DNA from: JACVRX01 sp035697245
GTDB taxonomy: Bacteria; Actinomycetota; Actinomycetes; Jiangellales; Jiangellaceae
Reading direction: 5' to 3'
Assembly (NCBI GenBank): GCA_035697245.1
Contig: DASSDH010000149.1
Location: 1-12,305 of the forward strand
Length of the DNA stretch: 12,305 bases
Numbering within the stretch: position 1 is the first letter of the stretch; each line of letters opens with the position of its first letter. Both the position numbers and the translations under genes were made by a program. The notes beneath the pieces were generated by a model that saw only the letters and a list, made by a program, of their open reading frames with translations, did not search any database and was not told where the DNA came from. Shown piece by piece: positions 6,152-12,305 of the stretch.

Positions 6152-7312
6152 TCAGCGGGTGCCGATCAGGTGCTCCATAGCCAGTTGGTCGAGTCGTTCG
6201 AAGTGCATTCCGCGCGTAGCAAGGGTCGCGAGGTCGTGCTGTTCAGTTCGTAGGTCTGCCAGCGCCTCGCTGTCGGCGAGGGTGGGAACGGCCAATTCAG
6301 CGACCCGGGCAGCCTCGAGCGCATCCTTGACCTCGGGGTCCGCCCGGAAGGCGCGAACCCGCTCGCGCAGGATCAGGTAGTTGCGCATGCACGCACGTGC
6401 GGTTTCCCAGACGTCATCGACGTCCTCGGTGCGGGGTGGCTTGTAGTCGAAGTGGATGTACCCCTCGTAGGCCGCCCGCCCGGTTCCAGCGCCCTCGAGC
6501 ACATCGACCGTCCAGAAGGCGCCGCGCAGGTTTCCCGCGCCGAAGCGCAAGTCCTGGTCGAAGCGCGGACCGTGTTGGCCGTTGAGGTCGATGTGGAAGA
6601 GCTTTTCTTGCCATAGCGTCTGGGCGATGCCGTGTGCGTAGTTGAGTCCGGCCATCTCCTCGTGGCCCACCTCAGGGTTCAGGCCCACGATGTCGGGGTC
6701 GTCGAGGGTGTAGATGAACGCCAGCGCGTGGCCGATGGTGGGCAGAAGGATGTCGCCGCGCGGTTCGTTCGGTTTTGGTTCCAGGGCGAACCTGATGTCG
6801 TATCCCTGCTCTCGCACGTAGCCGCACAGGATGTTTAGCGCCTCCCGGTAGCGGTCCAACGCGGCCGCCACGTCCTTGGCCGCTCCGGACTCCGCGCCCT
6901 CCCGGCCGCCCCACAGTACGTAGGTACTGGCGCCCAGGTCGGCGGCAAGGTCCAGGTTGCGCAGCACCTTGGCCAGCGCGTACCGGCGAACGGCACGGTC
7001 GTTCGCGGTGAGCCCGCCATCTTTGAACACCGGGTGCCCGAACAGGTTCGTGGTGACCATCTCCACGCCCATGCCGGTGTCCGCAAGCGCCTTCGTGAAC
7101 CGGTCGAGTGTTTCTGCACGGGTGCTCTCGTCGGGCACGACGTCGTCGTCGTGGAACGTGACGGCTGCAGCGCCCAACTCCGCCAGTTTGTGCACGGCTG
7201 CCACCGGATCGAGTGGCGGACGGACGGCCCCGCCGAATACGTCGACGCCCCTCCAGCCGACGGTCCACAGCCCGAAGCTGAACTTGTCGTCCTTGGTGGG
7301 CAGATACGTCAT
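6152..7312 (-). CDS. xylA: Xylose isomerase, actinobacterial class I type
   Basis: This 386-residue cytoplasmic enzyme interconverts D-xylose and D-xylulose (and glucose and fructose). The family pattern is recognisable throughout: FGLWTVGW (13-20), TFHDDD with H54 and D57 of the ring-opening pair, KDGGLTAND (97-105), WGGREGAESG (134-143), ALEPKPNEPRGDILLP with E178 and K180 (176-191), NPEVGHE with E214 and H217 (212-218), HIDLNGQHG with D242 (240-248), FDQDLRFGAG with D252 and D254 (251-260), and HFDYKPPRTED with D289 (287-297). All metal and catalytic residues known from the Streptomyces enzyme are present, and the length is normal. Compared with that enzyme there is a short insertion before HFD, around 276-285. 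The ATG overlaps the oxidoreductase stop (ATGA). The open frame upstream to 7498 is not part of the protein. No xylulokinase gene is in the window. Confidence 0.96.
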   Translation of the reverse strand: MTYLPTKDDKFSFGLWTVGWRGVDVFGGAVRPPLDPVAAVHKLAELGAAAVTFHDDDVVPDESTRAETLDRFTKALADTGMGVEMVTTNLFGHPVFKDGGLTANDRAVRRYALAKVLRNLDLAADLGASTYVLWGGREGAESGAAKDVAAALDRYREALNILCGYVREQGYDIRFALEPKPNEPRGDILLPTIGHALAFIYTLDDPDIVGLNPEVGHEEMAGLNYAHGIAQTLWQEKLFHIDLNGQHGPRFDQDLRFGAGNLRGAFWTVDVLEGAGTGRAAYEGYIHFDYKPPRTEDVDDVWETARACMRNYLILRERVRAFRADPEVKDALEAARVAELAVPTLADSEALADLRTEQHDLATLATRGMHFERLDQLAMEHLIGTR

Positions 7313-8487
7313 CGCGGGATCTCCGTCCACACACTGTTCTTCGCTGCGCTCTCCTCGACGGCGCCCAGGACCCGTTGGACCGCAAGGCCATCCGCGAATG
7401 ACGGCTCCGGGTCGCGGCCCTCGGCGATGGCCGTCAACAAGTCGACGACCTGGTGGGTGAACGCGTGCTCGTAGCCGAGCACGTGACCCGCCGGCCACCA
7501 GGCACCAACGTACGGGTGCGACGGCTCGGTGACGAGCACCCGGGTGAAGCCCGCGAGGTCCGGATTAGCCGTCTGGTCATACACCTGCAGGACGTTCATG
7601 TCCTCGAAGTCGAAGGCCAAGCTCCCGGCCGACCCGTTGATCTCGATCCGGATTGAGTTCTTGCGACCCGTCGCGAACCGCGTTGCCTCGAACGTGGCCA
7701 GCGCCCCACCGGTGAAGCGGCCCAGGAAGACCGCGGCGTCATCGACGGTAACCTCGCCGCGCTCGGTACCGCCAACCCCAGAAAGCCCGCTGGCGGATTC
7801 CGGCAGCGGCCGTTCCTTGACGAACGTCTCCAGCAGCGCACTGACGCCGATGATCTGCTCGCCGGTGATGTACTGCGTGAGGTCGACGATGTGCGCCCCG
7901 ATGTCGCCCAGCGCGCCCGAACCGGCCTTGTCCTTCTGCAGCCGCCAGGTCAACGGTGCTTCCGGATCGACGATCCAGTCCTGCAGGTATTGCGCCCGGA
8001 CATGGCGGATGTCGCCGATCTTGCCGTCGGCGACCAACCGGCGGGCCAGCGCAATGGCCGGAACCCGACGGTAGGTGAACCCCACCATCGACCGCACGCC
8101 CTGCGCGCGGGCGGCCTCCGCCGCCGTTGTCATCGCCTCGGCCTCTTCGACGGTGTTGGCCAGCGGCTTCTCGCACAGCACATGCTTGCCGGCAGCGAGC
8201 GCCGCGATAGCGATCTCGGCATGGGTGTCGCCTGGGGTGCAAATGTCGACCAGCCCGACGTCGCCGCGCTCGATCAGCACGCGCCAGTCTGTCTCGACGT
8301 CCTGCCAGCCGAGGCGCGCCGCAGCAGCAGTCACGTGGTCGCGGTCGCGACCGCCGAGAACAGCCAGTCGTGGCACGAGCGGCAGGTCGAAGAAGCTCGG
8401 CGCGTTCCGCCACGCCTGCGAGTGGGTCGCGCCCATGAACGCATGGCCCACCATGCCGATCCCGACTGTCGGCCTTGTCTCATTCAT
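7309..8487 (-). CDS. Gfo/Idh/MocA family oxidoreductase
   Basis: This is a 392-residue NAD(P)-dependent sugar or cyclitol dehydrogenase of the Gfo/Idh/MocA family. The Rossmann loop is GIGMVGHAFMG (9-19). The family EKP motif is at 106-108 in CEKPLANTVEEA. The substrate half holds GFTYRRVPA (136-144) and GALGDIGAHIVD (191-202), which carries the catalytic-type D195 and H199. A Lys in EKP, with the Asp and His of the last motif, is the usual active-site set. The substrate is unknown; inositol, xylose or a 3-keto sugar donor are all possible. The gene lies after the binding-protein gene and overlaps xylA by four bases. I chose the ATG at 8487, with a modest AAGGCGG before it. A GTG at 8532 would extend the protein by 15 residues into the stem of the hairpin at 8527-8580, which makes it unlikely. 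Confidence 0.92.
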   Translation of the reverse strand: MNETRPTVGIGMVGHAFMGATHSQAWRNAPSFFDLPLVPRLAVLGGRDRDHVTAAAARLGWQDVETDWRVLIERGDVGLVDICTPGDTHAEIAIAALAAGKHVLCEKPLANTVEEAEAMTTAAEAARAQGVRSMVGFTYRRVPAIALARRLVADGKIGDIRHVRAQYLQDWIVDPEAPLTWRLQKDKAGSGALGDIGAHIVDLTQYITGEQIIGVSALLETFVKERPLPESASGLSGVGGTERGEVTVDDAAVFLGRFTGGALATFEATRFATGRKNSIRIEINGSAGSLAFDFEDMNVLQVYDQTANPDLAGFTRVLVTEPSHPYVGAWWPAGHVLGYEHAFTHQVVDLLTAIAEGRDPEPSFADGLAVQRVLGAVEESAAKNSVWTEIPR

Positions 8488-8526
8488 GTCCACCGCCTTG
8501 AGATCGAGTTCAGTGGGCTCGCGACG

Positions 8527-8580
8527 GATCACGGTGAAGTGGCCCTAGGAGTTCACCTGGAGGGCCACTCCGCCGTGATC
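8527..8580 (-). repeat. Long intercistronic stem-loop after the binding-protein gene
   Basis: This is an inverted repeat with a perfect 8-bp lower stem (gatcacgg 8527-8534 with ccgtgatc 8573-8580) and a perfect 9-bp upper stem (agtggccct 8538-8546 with agggccact 8561-8569). A 3x3 internal loop separates the stems and the terminal loop is 14 bases. It begins 8 bases after the stop of the binding-protein gene. No T run follows on the minus strand, so it looks like an mRNA-stabilising or processing hairpin, or a partial terminator, rather than a strong terminator. Confidence 0.85.
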
Positions 8581-8587
8581 TGCACGG

Positions 8588-9655
8588 TCAGGACTCGAAG
8601 CACTGGTCGACGAACTCCTCGAGGTTGTCAGCGGTCACGACCGGTGCGTACAGCACGGTGCGGCGCGGCACCTCGACCTGGACCAGGTCGGACATGCTCT
8701 TGCCCTGTGCGATCAAGCGGGCCAGCTTGATGCCGTCCGCGGCCTGCGTCGGCGGGTACAGCACCGTGGCTTCCATCTCGCCGTCCTCGATCCATTGCAT
8801 GGCGTTGCACGAGCCGGCGCCACCGATGAAGAAGAACTCGTCGCGCCCGGCGTTCTCAAATGCGGCCTTGACTCCCACACCCTGGTCGTCGTCGTGGTTC
8901 CAGATGATGTCGATCTGGGGAGCCGCCTGCAGCAGGTTCGATGCCTCAGCCTCGCCGGACTCCACGGTGAACTCGGCCGATACCCGGTTGTCGACCTCCT
9001 GGTCACAGTCAGATAGCGCGTCGGCAAAGCCGCGGGAGCGGTCCTGGGTGAGCGGAAGGGCGTCGATGCCGGCGATTTCGGCGATCACCGGGTCGGCAAT
9101 GCTGTTGTCCTCGATCAGCTGGCACGCGTACGTCCCGGCTGACACGCCCATGCCGTAGTTGTCACCGAGAATCGTCGTCCGTGCCGCGAACGGGCTGGAA
9201 AACTCGCGGTCGACGTTCACGACGGGAATGCCGGCCTGCATGGCCTGGATGGCGACATCGGTCAGCGCAGCGCCGTCAGTCGGCAACAAGACGATCGCAT
9301 CGACGCCCTCGTTGATGAACGTTTCGATCTGGCTGATCTGCAGGCTTGCATCGTTCGTACCCTCTGCCGCCCGGAAGTCGATGTCCTCGTAACTTTCTGC
9401 TGCTTCCTGCGCCGAGCTGTTGATCGCGGCCAGCCAGCCATGGTCCGCGGCCGGTCCGGAAAAGCCGATCGTGACGGTTTCACCGGGTTCATCGTTGCCT
9501 CCGGCCGGCGCCTCGGTCGAGTCGGCCGCAGCGCCGCCGTTCGACTCTTCCTCGGGTTCGTTGCTCGTGCAGCCGACCACGAGGACGCCGGCTGCGACCA
9601 TCGCGCCGATGGTCTTGAGCAGCCGGCGCAACGGCCGGTTGGTTGGTGCGGACAT
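8588..9655 (-). CDS. Sugar ABC transporter substrate-binding lipoprotein
   Basis: This is a 355-residue extracellular binding protein of the ribose/xylose class (periplasmic-binding-protein type 1, Pfam Peripla_BP_4). The signal peptide ends in a lipobox, LVVGC, with C29 as the lipidated residue. An acidic Gly/Glu-rich linker (about 30-61) follows, as is common in Actinobacteria. The mature domain starts at VTIGFSGPAADHGW (about 61-74). It has the D-rich hinge and binding segments VVNVDREFSSP and IWNHDDDQGVG, then FIGGAGSCNAMQW. The substrate is most likely a monosaccharide, possibly xylose given xylA, though the family also binds ribose, inositol and others. The start at 9655 has GAGGAG five bases before it. 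Longer open frames upstream to 10375 are not coding. Stem-loops flank the gene on both sides. Confidence 0.94.
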   Translation of the reverse strand: MSAPTNRPLRRLLKTIGAMVAAGVLVVGCTSNEPEEESNGGAAADSTEAPAGGNDEPGETVTIGFSGPAADHGWLAAINSSAQEAAESYEDIDFRAAEGTNDASLQISQIETFINEGVDAIVLLPTDGAALTDVAIQAMQAGIPVVNVDREFSSPFAARTTILGDNYGMGVSAGTYACQLIEDNSIADPVIAEIAGIDALPLTQDRSRGFADALSDCDQEVDNRVSAEFTVESGEAEASNLLQAAPQIDIIWNHDDDQGVGVKAAFENAGRDEFFFIGGAGSCNAMQWIEDGEMEATVLYPPTQAADGIKLARLIAQGKSMSDLVQVEVPRRTVLYAPVVTADNLEEFVDQCFES

Positions 9656-9660
9656 CTTGT

Positions 9661-9666
9661 CTCCTC
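9661..9666 (-). promoter_or_regulatory. Ribosome binding site of the binding-protein gene
   Basis: The minus strand reads GAGGAG with a 5-nt spacer to the ATG at 9655, just after the stem-loop at 9679-9700. It fixes the start within a much longer open frame. Confidence 0.8.
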
Positions 9667-9678
9667 TAGTTGGGTTAG

Positions 9679-9700
9679 GCCCCGGGCCCCTGCCCGGGGC
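9679..9700 (-). repeat. GC-rich stem-loop before the binding-protein gene
   Basis: This is a perfect 9-bp stem (gccccgggc 9679-9687 with gcccggggc 9692-9700) and a 4-base loop. It lies in the 77-nt gap between the permease stop and the binding-protein start, 12 bases upstream of the ribosome site. There is no T run, so it is unlikely to be a full terminator. It may shield the downstream message from decay or slow the ribosome or polymerase. Confidence 0.85.
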
Positions 9701-9732
9701 TCGACGAAGTCGTCGGTGGTCGGGGTGGCCGG

Positions 9733-10800
9733 CTAGGTCGATCCGTTGCGGGCAGCGACCCGCTGCTGGAGCAGGACGGCGAGGACGATGATCACACCCT
9801 TGGCCACCGCCTGTGAGGACGTGTCGAGGTTGTTCAACGTGAAGACGTTGGTCAGCGTGGCGAAGATCAGCACACCGAAGACGGTGCCGACGATCGTGCC
9901 CCGGCCACCGGTGAGGAGCGTCCCGCCGATGACGACCGCAGCGATCGCGTCGAGCTCGTAGAGCAGTCCATGAGTCGAGCTGCCGGTCGTCGTCCGGGCA
10001 ATGATCATGATTGCGGCGATGCCGCAGGCGAAGCCCACGAGCATGTAGAGGAACAACGTGTGGCGCTTGACATTGATACCAGCAAGGCGGGCCGCAACTG
10101 GGTTGCCACCAACAGAAATCGTGCGGCGTCCGAATGTGGTCCGGTTGAGCAGAACCCAGCCAATGGCAGAGACCAGGGCGAAGATCCACACCAGCCTCGG
10201 GATCCCGAGAAAGTCCCCGCCAAAGAACTCGACGAACTCCCGGACGTCCACGATCTGGGTCTTGCGTTCGGAGATGATCTCGGCCAGGCCGCGTGCCGCC
10301 GCGAGCATAGCCAGCGTGGCGATGAACGGCGCCATCCTGCCGTAGGCGATCAAGGTGCCGTTGACCACACCGCAACCGGTGCCCACGGCCAACGCGGCCA
10401 ACACCATGACAAGCCAGTGGGTGTCCTCCGCCATGGTCTGGGTGGCGAGGGTCGTCGCCCAGACCGAGGCAAGCGCCACGATCGCGCCGACCGACAGGTC
10501 GATACCACCGCCGATGATCACGAACGTCATGCCGATGCTGACGACGCCGATCACCGAGGCGAAGCGAAGGATGGTGAGCATGTTGTCGACGGAGGCGAAC
10601 CGGTCTCCCGCTGTTGCTACACCGATGATGATCAACACGACCAGCGCGATCACCAAGCCCAGGTTGCGCCCGACCGAACTGTTCATCATCCGGGTGAACG
10701 ACGACTCCCGCCGGGCGGTCTCCTCGGCGAGCGCCTCGACTCGCTGATGCTCGTCAGGGGGTGGCGTGACTGCCGGAGGAGGTGTGGCCTGATCACTCAT
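9733..10800 (-). CDS. Sugar ABC transporter permease (RbsC type)
   Basis: This is a 355-residue inner-membrane permease of the ribose/xylose/galactoside class (Pfam BPD_transp_2). It has a long cytoplasmic N-terminus rich in Pro and Glu (about 1-45), then hydrophobic segments beginning at 47-63 and 80-98, plus further ones to about 345, roughly eight to ten in all. Family marks are GGGIDLSVG (97-105), the TFGRRTISVGGNPVAARLAGI region (222-242), which in this class contacts the ATPase, and GGRGTIVGTVFG (298-309). It forms the channel with the ATPase upstream and is loaded by the binding protein downstream. The start at 10800 overlaps the ATPase stop by four bases (ATGA), and GGAAGGAAG provides a ribosome site. 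Confidence 0.95.
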   Translation of the reverse strand: MSDQATPPPAVTPPPDEHQRVEALAEETARRESSFTRMMNSSVGRNLGLVIALVVLIIIGVATAGDRFASVDNMLTILRFASVIGVVSIGMTFVIIGGGIDLSVGAIVALASVWATTLATQTMAEDTHWLVMVLAALAVGTGCGVVNGTLIAYGRMAPFIATLAMLAAARGLAEIISERKTQIVDVREFVEFFGGDFLGIPRLVWIFALVSAIGWVLLNRTTFGRRTISVGGNPVAARLAGINVKRHTLFLYMLVGFACGIAAIMIIARTTTGSSTHGLLYELDAIAAVVIGGTLLTGGRGTIVGTVFGVLIFATLTNVFTLNNLDTSSQAVAKGVIIVLAVLLQQRVAARNGST

Positions 10801-12302
10801 GCGGCACTTCCTTCCATGACCAGGTCGAGGACCTGGTGCTCGTCGATTTCCTCGGCCGGGCCCTCGTAGACGGTCCGGCCCTCCCGCAGCACCAGTACGC
10901 GGTCGGCCAGGCCGAGGACCTCCGGCACCTCGCTACTGACCATCAGCACCGCCACGCCGTCGTCGGCCAGCTGGCGGATGAGTGCGTAGATCTCGCTGCG
11001 AGCTCCCACGTCGACGCCGCGCGTCGGCTCGTCCAGCAGCAGCAATGTGCACCCCTTGATCAACCATCTGCCGAGGACGACTTTCTGCTGGTTGCCGCCG
11101 GAGAGAGTGCGGACCTCTCGGGTCGGGTCGTGCGGTCGGATGTCCAGCGCCTCGACTTGTTCCGTCGCTGCGGTCAGCTCGTCACCACGCTGGACGAACG
11201 ACCCGCGCGAGAACTTAGCTAGCGAGGCAACCGTCAGGTTGTTGATGATCGACTCGTTGAGCAGCAGTGCTTGACTCTTTCGCTCCTCGGGAGCCATGCC
11301 AATCCCGGCAGAAACGGCCGCTCCCACCGAGCCCACCCGAAGGCGCTTGCCGCGGATACTGACTGTGCCCGTGGCGGCCTTGCGGGCGCCGTAGACGGTC
11401 TCGAGGATCTCGGAGCGGCCGGATCCCACCAGACCCACCAGCCCGAACACCTCGCCGGGCCGGACATCGAACCCGATGTCGTGAAACTCGCCCGGTCTGG
11501 TCAGGTTGCGCACCTCGAGAACGGCACCGTCGGCCGCGATGTCGGAACTGCGGGCCGGGAAGACATATTCGATCGACCGCCCGGTCATCAACCGGATCAC
11601 CTCCGCGGTCGGCGTCTCCTTGGCCGGCAGCCCGGTTGCGACCGTCCGTCCGTCCTTGAGCACTGTCACGCGGTCGCCGATCTCGCGGATCTCCTCCAGC
11701 CGGTGCGAGATGTAGACGACGGCGACGCCATGCTCGGTGAGGTCACGGATCACCCTGAATAGCCGGTGGACCTCGTTCTGGTCGAGCACCGCCGACGGTT
11801 CGTCCATCACGATGAGCTTGACGTCGTGGGAGAGTGCCCGAGCCATGCTCACGATCTGCTTGCCGGCGGCCGAGAGCTGGCCAACCTCGCGGCGCGGCGA
11901 TATCTCTGGGTGCCCCAGCCTGGCCAGCAGGGCTTCCGTAGCACGTTGGGCGTCGCCGCGACGGGACAGTCCCAGAGTGCTCATCTCGTGTCCGAGGTAG
12001 ATGTTCTCGGTCACGGTCAGGCCATCAACAAGATCCAGTTCCTGGTAGATCGTGGCGATTCCGAGCCGCATTGCCGCGATCGGATTGGCCAGCCGGACGT
12101 CGTCGCCCTGCCAGGTGATCGTTCCCTCGTCGGGGTGATGCACCCCGGCCAGCACCTTGATCAGGGTCGACTTGCCGGCGCCGTTCTGGCCGAGCAGGCA
12201 ATGCACCTCGCCGGGCACGACATCGAGGTCGACCCCGTCGAGAGCGCGGACACCGGGGAACTGCTTGACGATCGCGTGCATCTGCAGCAGCGGCTCGGTC
12301 AT
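10797..12302 (-). CDS. Sugar ABC transporter ATP-binding protein, two NBDs (RbsA/XylG/MglA type)
   Basis: This 501-residue protein carries two ABC ATPase domains, as usual for ribose- and xylose-class importers. NBD1 has Walker A GQNGAGKST (38-46), Q-loop Q87, an LSAAGKQ signature (143-149), Walker B LIVMDEP (163-169) and switch H200. NBD2 is the degenerate half typical of this class: its Walker A is GLVGSGRSE with the Lys replaced, while the signature LSGGNQQ (400-406) and Walker B LLLLDEP (420-426) are intact. It powers uptake through the permease encoded next. The start at 12302 gives a normal N-terminus (MTEPLLQM). Only three bases lie upstream in the window, so its ribosome site and the operon promoter are outside. 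Confidence 0.96.
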   Translation of the reverse strand: MTEPLLQMHAIVKQFPGVRALDGVDLDVVPGEVHCLLGQNGAGKSTLIKVLAGVHHPDEGTITWQGDDVRLANPIAAMRLGIATIYQELDLVDGLTVTENIYLGHEMSTLGLSRRGDAQRATEALLARLGHPEISPRREVGQLSAAGKQIVSMARALSHDVKLIVMDEPSAVLDQNEVHRLFRVIRDLTEHGVAVVYISHRLEEIREIGDRVTVLKDGRTVATGLPAKETPTAEVIRLMTGRSIEYVFPARSSDIAADGAVLEVRNLTRPGEFHDIGFDVRPGEVFGLVGLVGSGRSEILETVYGARKAATGTVSIRGKRLRVGSVGAAVSAGIGMAPEERKSQALLLNESIINNLTVASLAKFSRGSFVQRGDELTAATEQVEALDIRPHDPTREVRTLSGGNQQKVVLGRWLIKGCTLLLLDEPTRGVDVGARSEIYALIRQLADDGVAVLMVSSEVPEVLGLADRVLVLREGRTVYEGPAEEIDEHQVLDLVMEGSAA

Positions 12303-12305
12303 GGC

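Noticed and set aside
5372..6253. Plus-strand open frame of 293 codons
   Set aside because: It lies antisense to the thuA-like gene, which has a signal peptide, ribosome site and domain motifs. The plus-strand product shows no family features.
8527..8580. Reading the long hairpin as a classical intrinsic terminator
   Set aside because: No T run follows on the minus strand, and the oxidoreductase and xylA genes continue in the same direction close behind.
9656..10375. N-terminal extension of the binding-protein frame to 595 codons
   Set aside because: The extension overlaps the permease in another frame. The real start at 9655 has a ribosome site followed directly by a lipoprotein signal peptide.
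9970..10869. Plus-strand open frame of 299 codons
   Set aside because: It is a mirror of the permease gene, rich in His/Asp/Arg from reversed hydrophobic codons. No ribosome site or motif was seen.

Overview
The window is a high-GC, gene-dense stretch in which every gene I can support lies on the minus strand, so the biological reading direction is from 12305 down to 1. The GC-rich codon use, a xylose isomerase of the actinobacterial class I type, the Actinobacteria-style lipoprotein linker and the actinobacterial form of the ebo genes all point to an actinomycete. I cannot name the genus. No RNA gene, insertion sequence, CRISPR array or tRNA is visible, and no gene-free stretch exceeds about 100 bases.

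Region 1 (12302 to 5324) is a sugar uptake and catabolism operon. In transcription order it encodes a double-NBD sugar ABC ATPase, an RbsC-type permease, a lipoprotein substrate-binding protein, a Gfo/Idh/MocA oxidoreductase, a xylose isomerase (xylA) and a secreted ThuA-like protein. The ATPase/permease and oxidoreductase/xylA junctions are ATGA overlaps. The binding-protein gene is bracketed by two strong stem-loops (9679-9700 and 8527-8580). They probably adjust its mRNA level relative to the other transport genes. No xylulokinase is present in the window.

Region 2 (5223 to 1) is an ebo-type cluster. It encodes a myo-inositol-1-phosphate-synthase-like cyclase, a UbiA-type prenyltransferase (EboC-like), a xylose-isomerase-fold TIM barrel, EboA, a TatD-family hydrolase (EboB-like) and EboE. 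EboE runs off the left edge after 224 codons. The genes are tightly coupled: two ATGA overlaps, one probable TGATG, and gaps of 3 and 6 nt. Known ebo clusters act in making or moving a still undefined metabolite to the cell envelope or periplasm. The cyanobacterial scytonemin precursor is the best studied case.

The most interesting point is that the usual ebo sugar-phosphate cyclase (EboD, 3-dehydroquinate-synthase-like) is absent from the visible part. A different NAD-dependent sugar-phosphate cyclase (inositol-phosphate-synthase type) sits at the head of the operon instead. My inference is that this version builds and prenylates a cyclitol-type product. Whether the sugar operon upstream feeds that pathway or is just an adjacent operon cannot be settled from sequence. 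The two are separated by only 100 nt with no convincing terminator.
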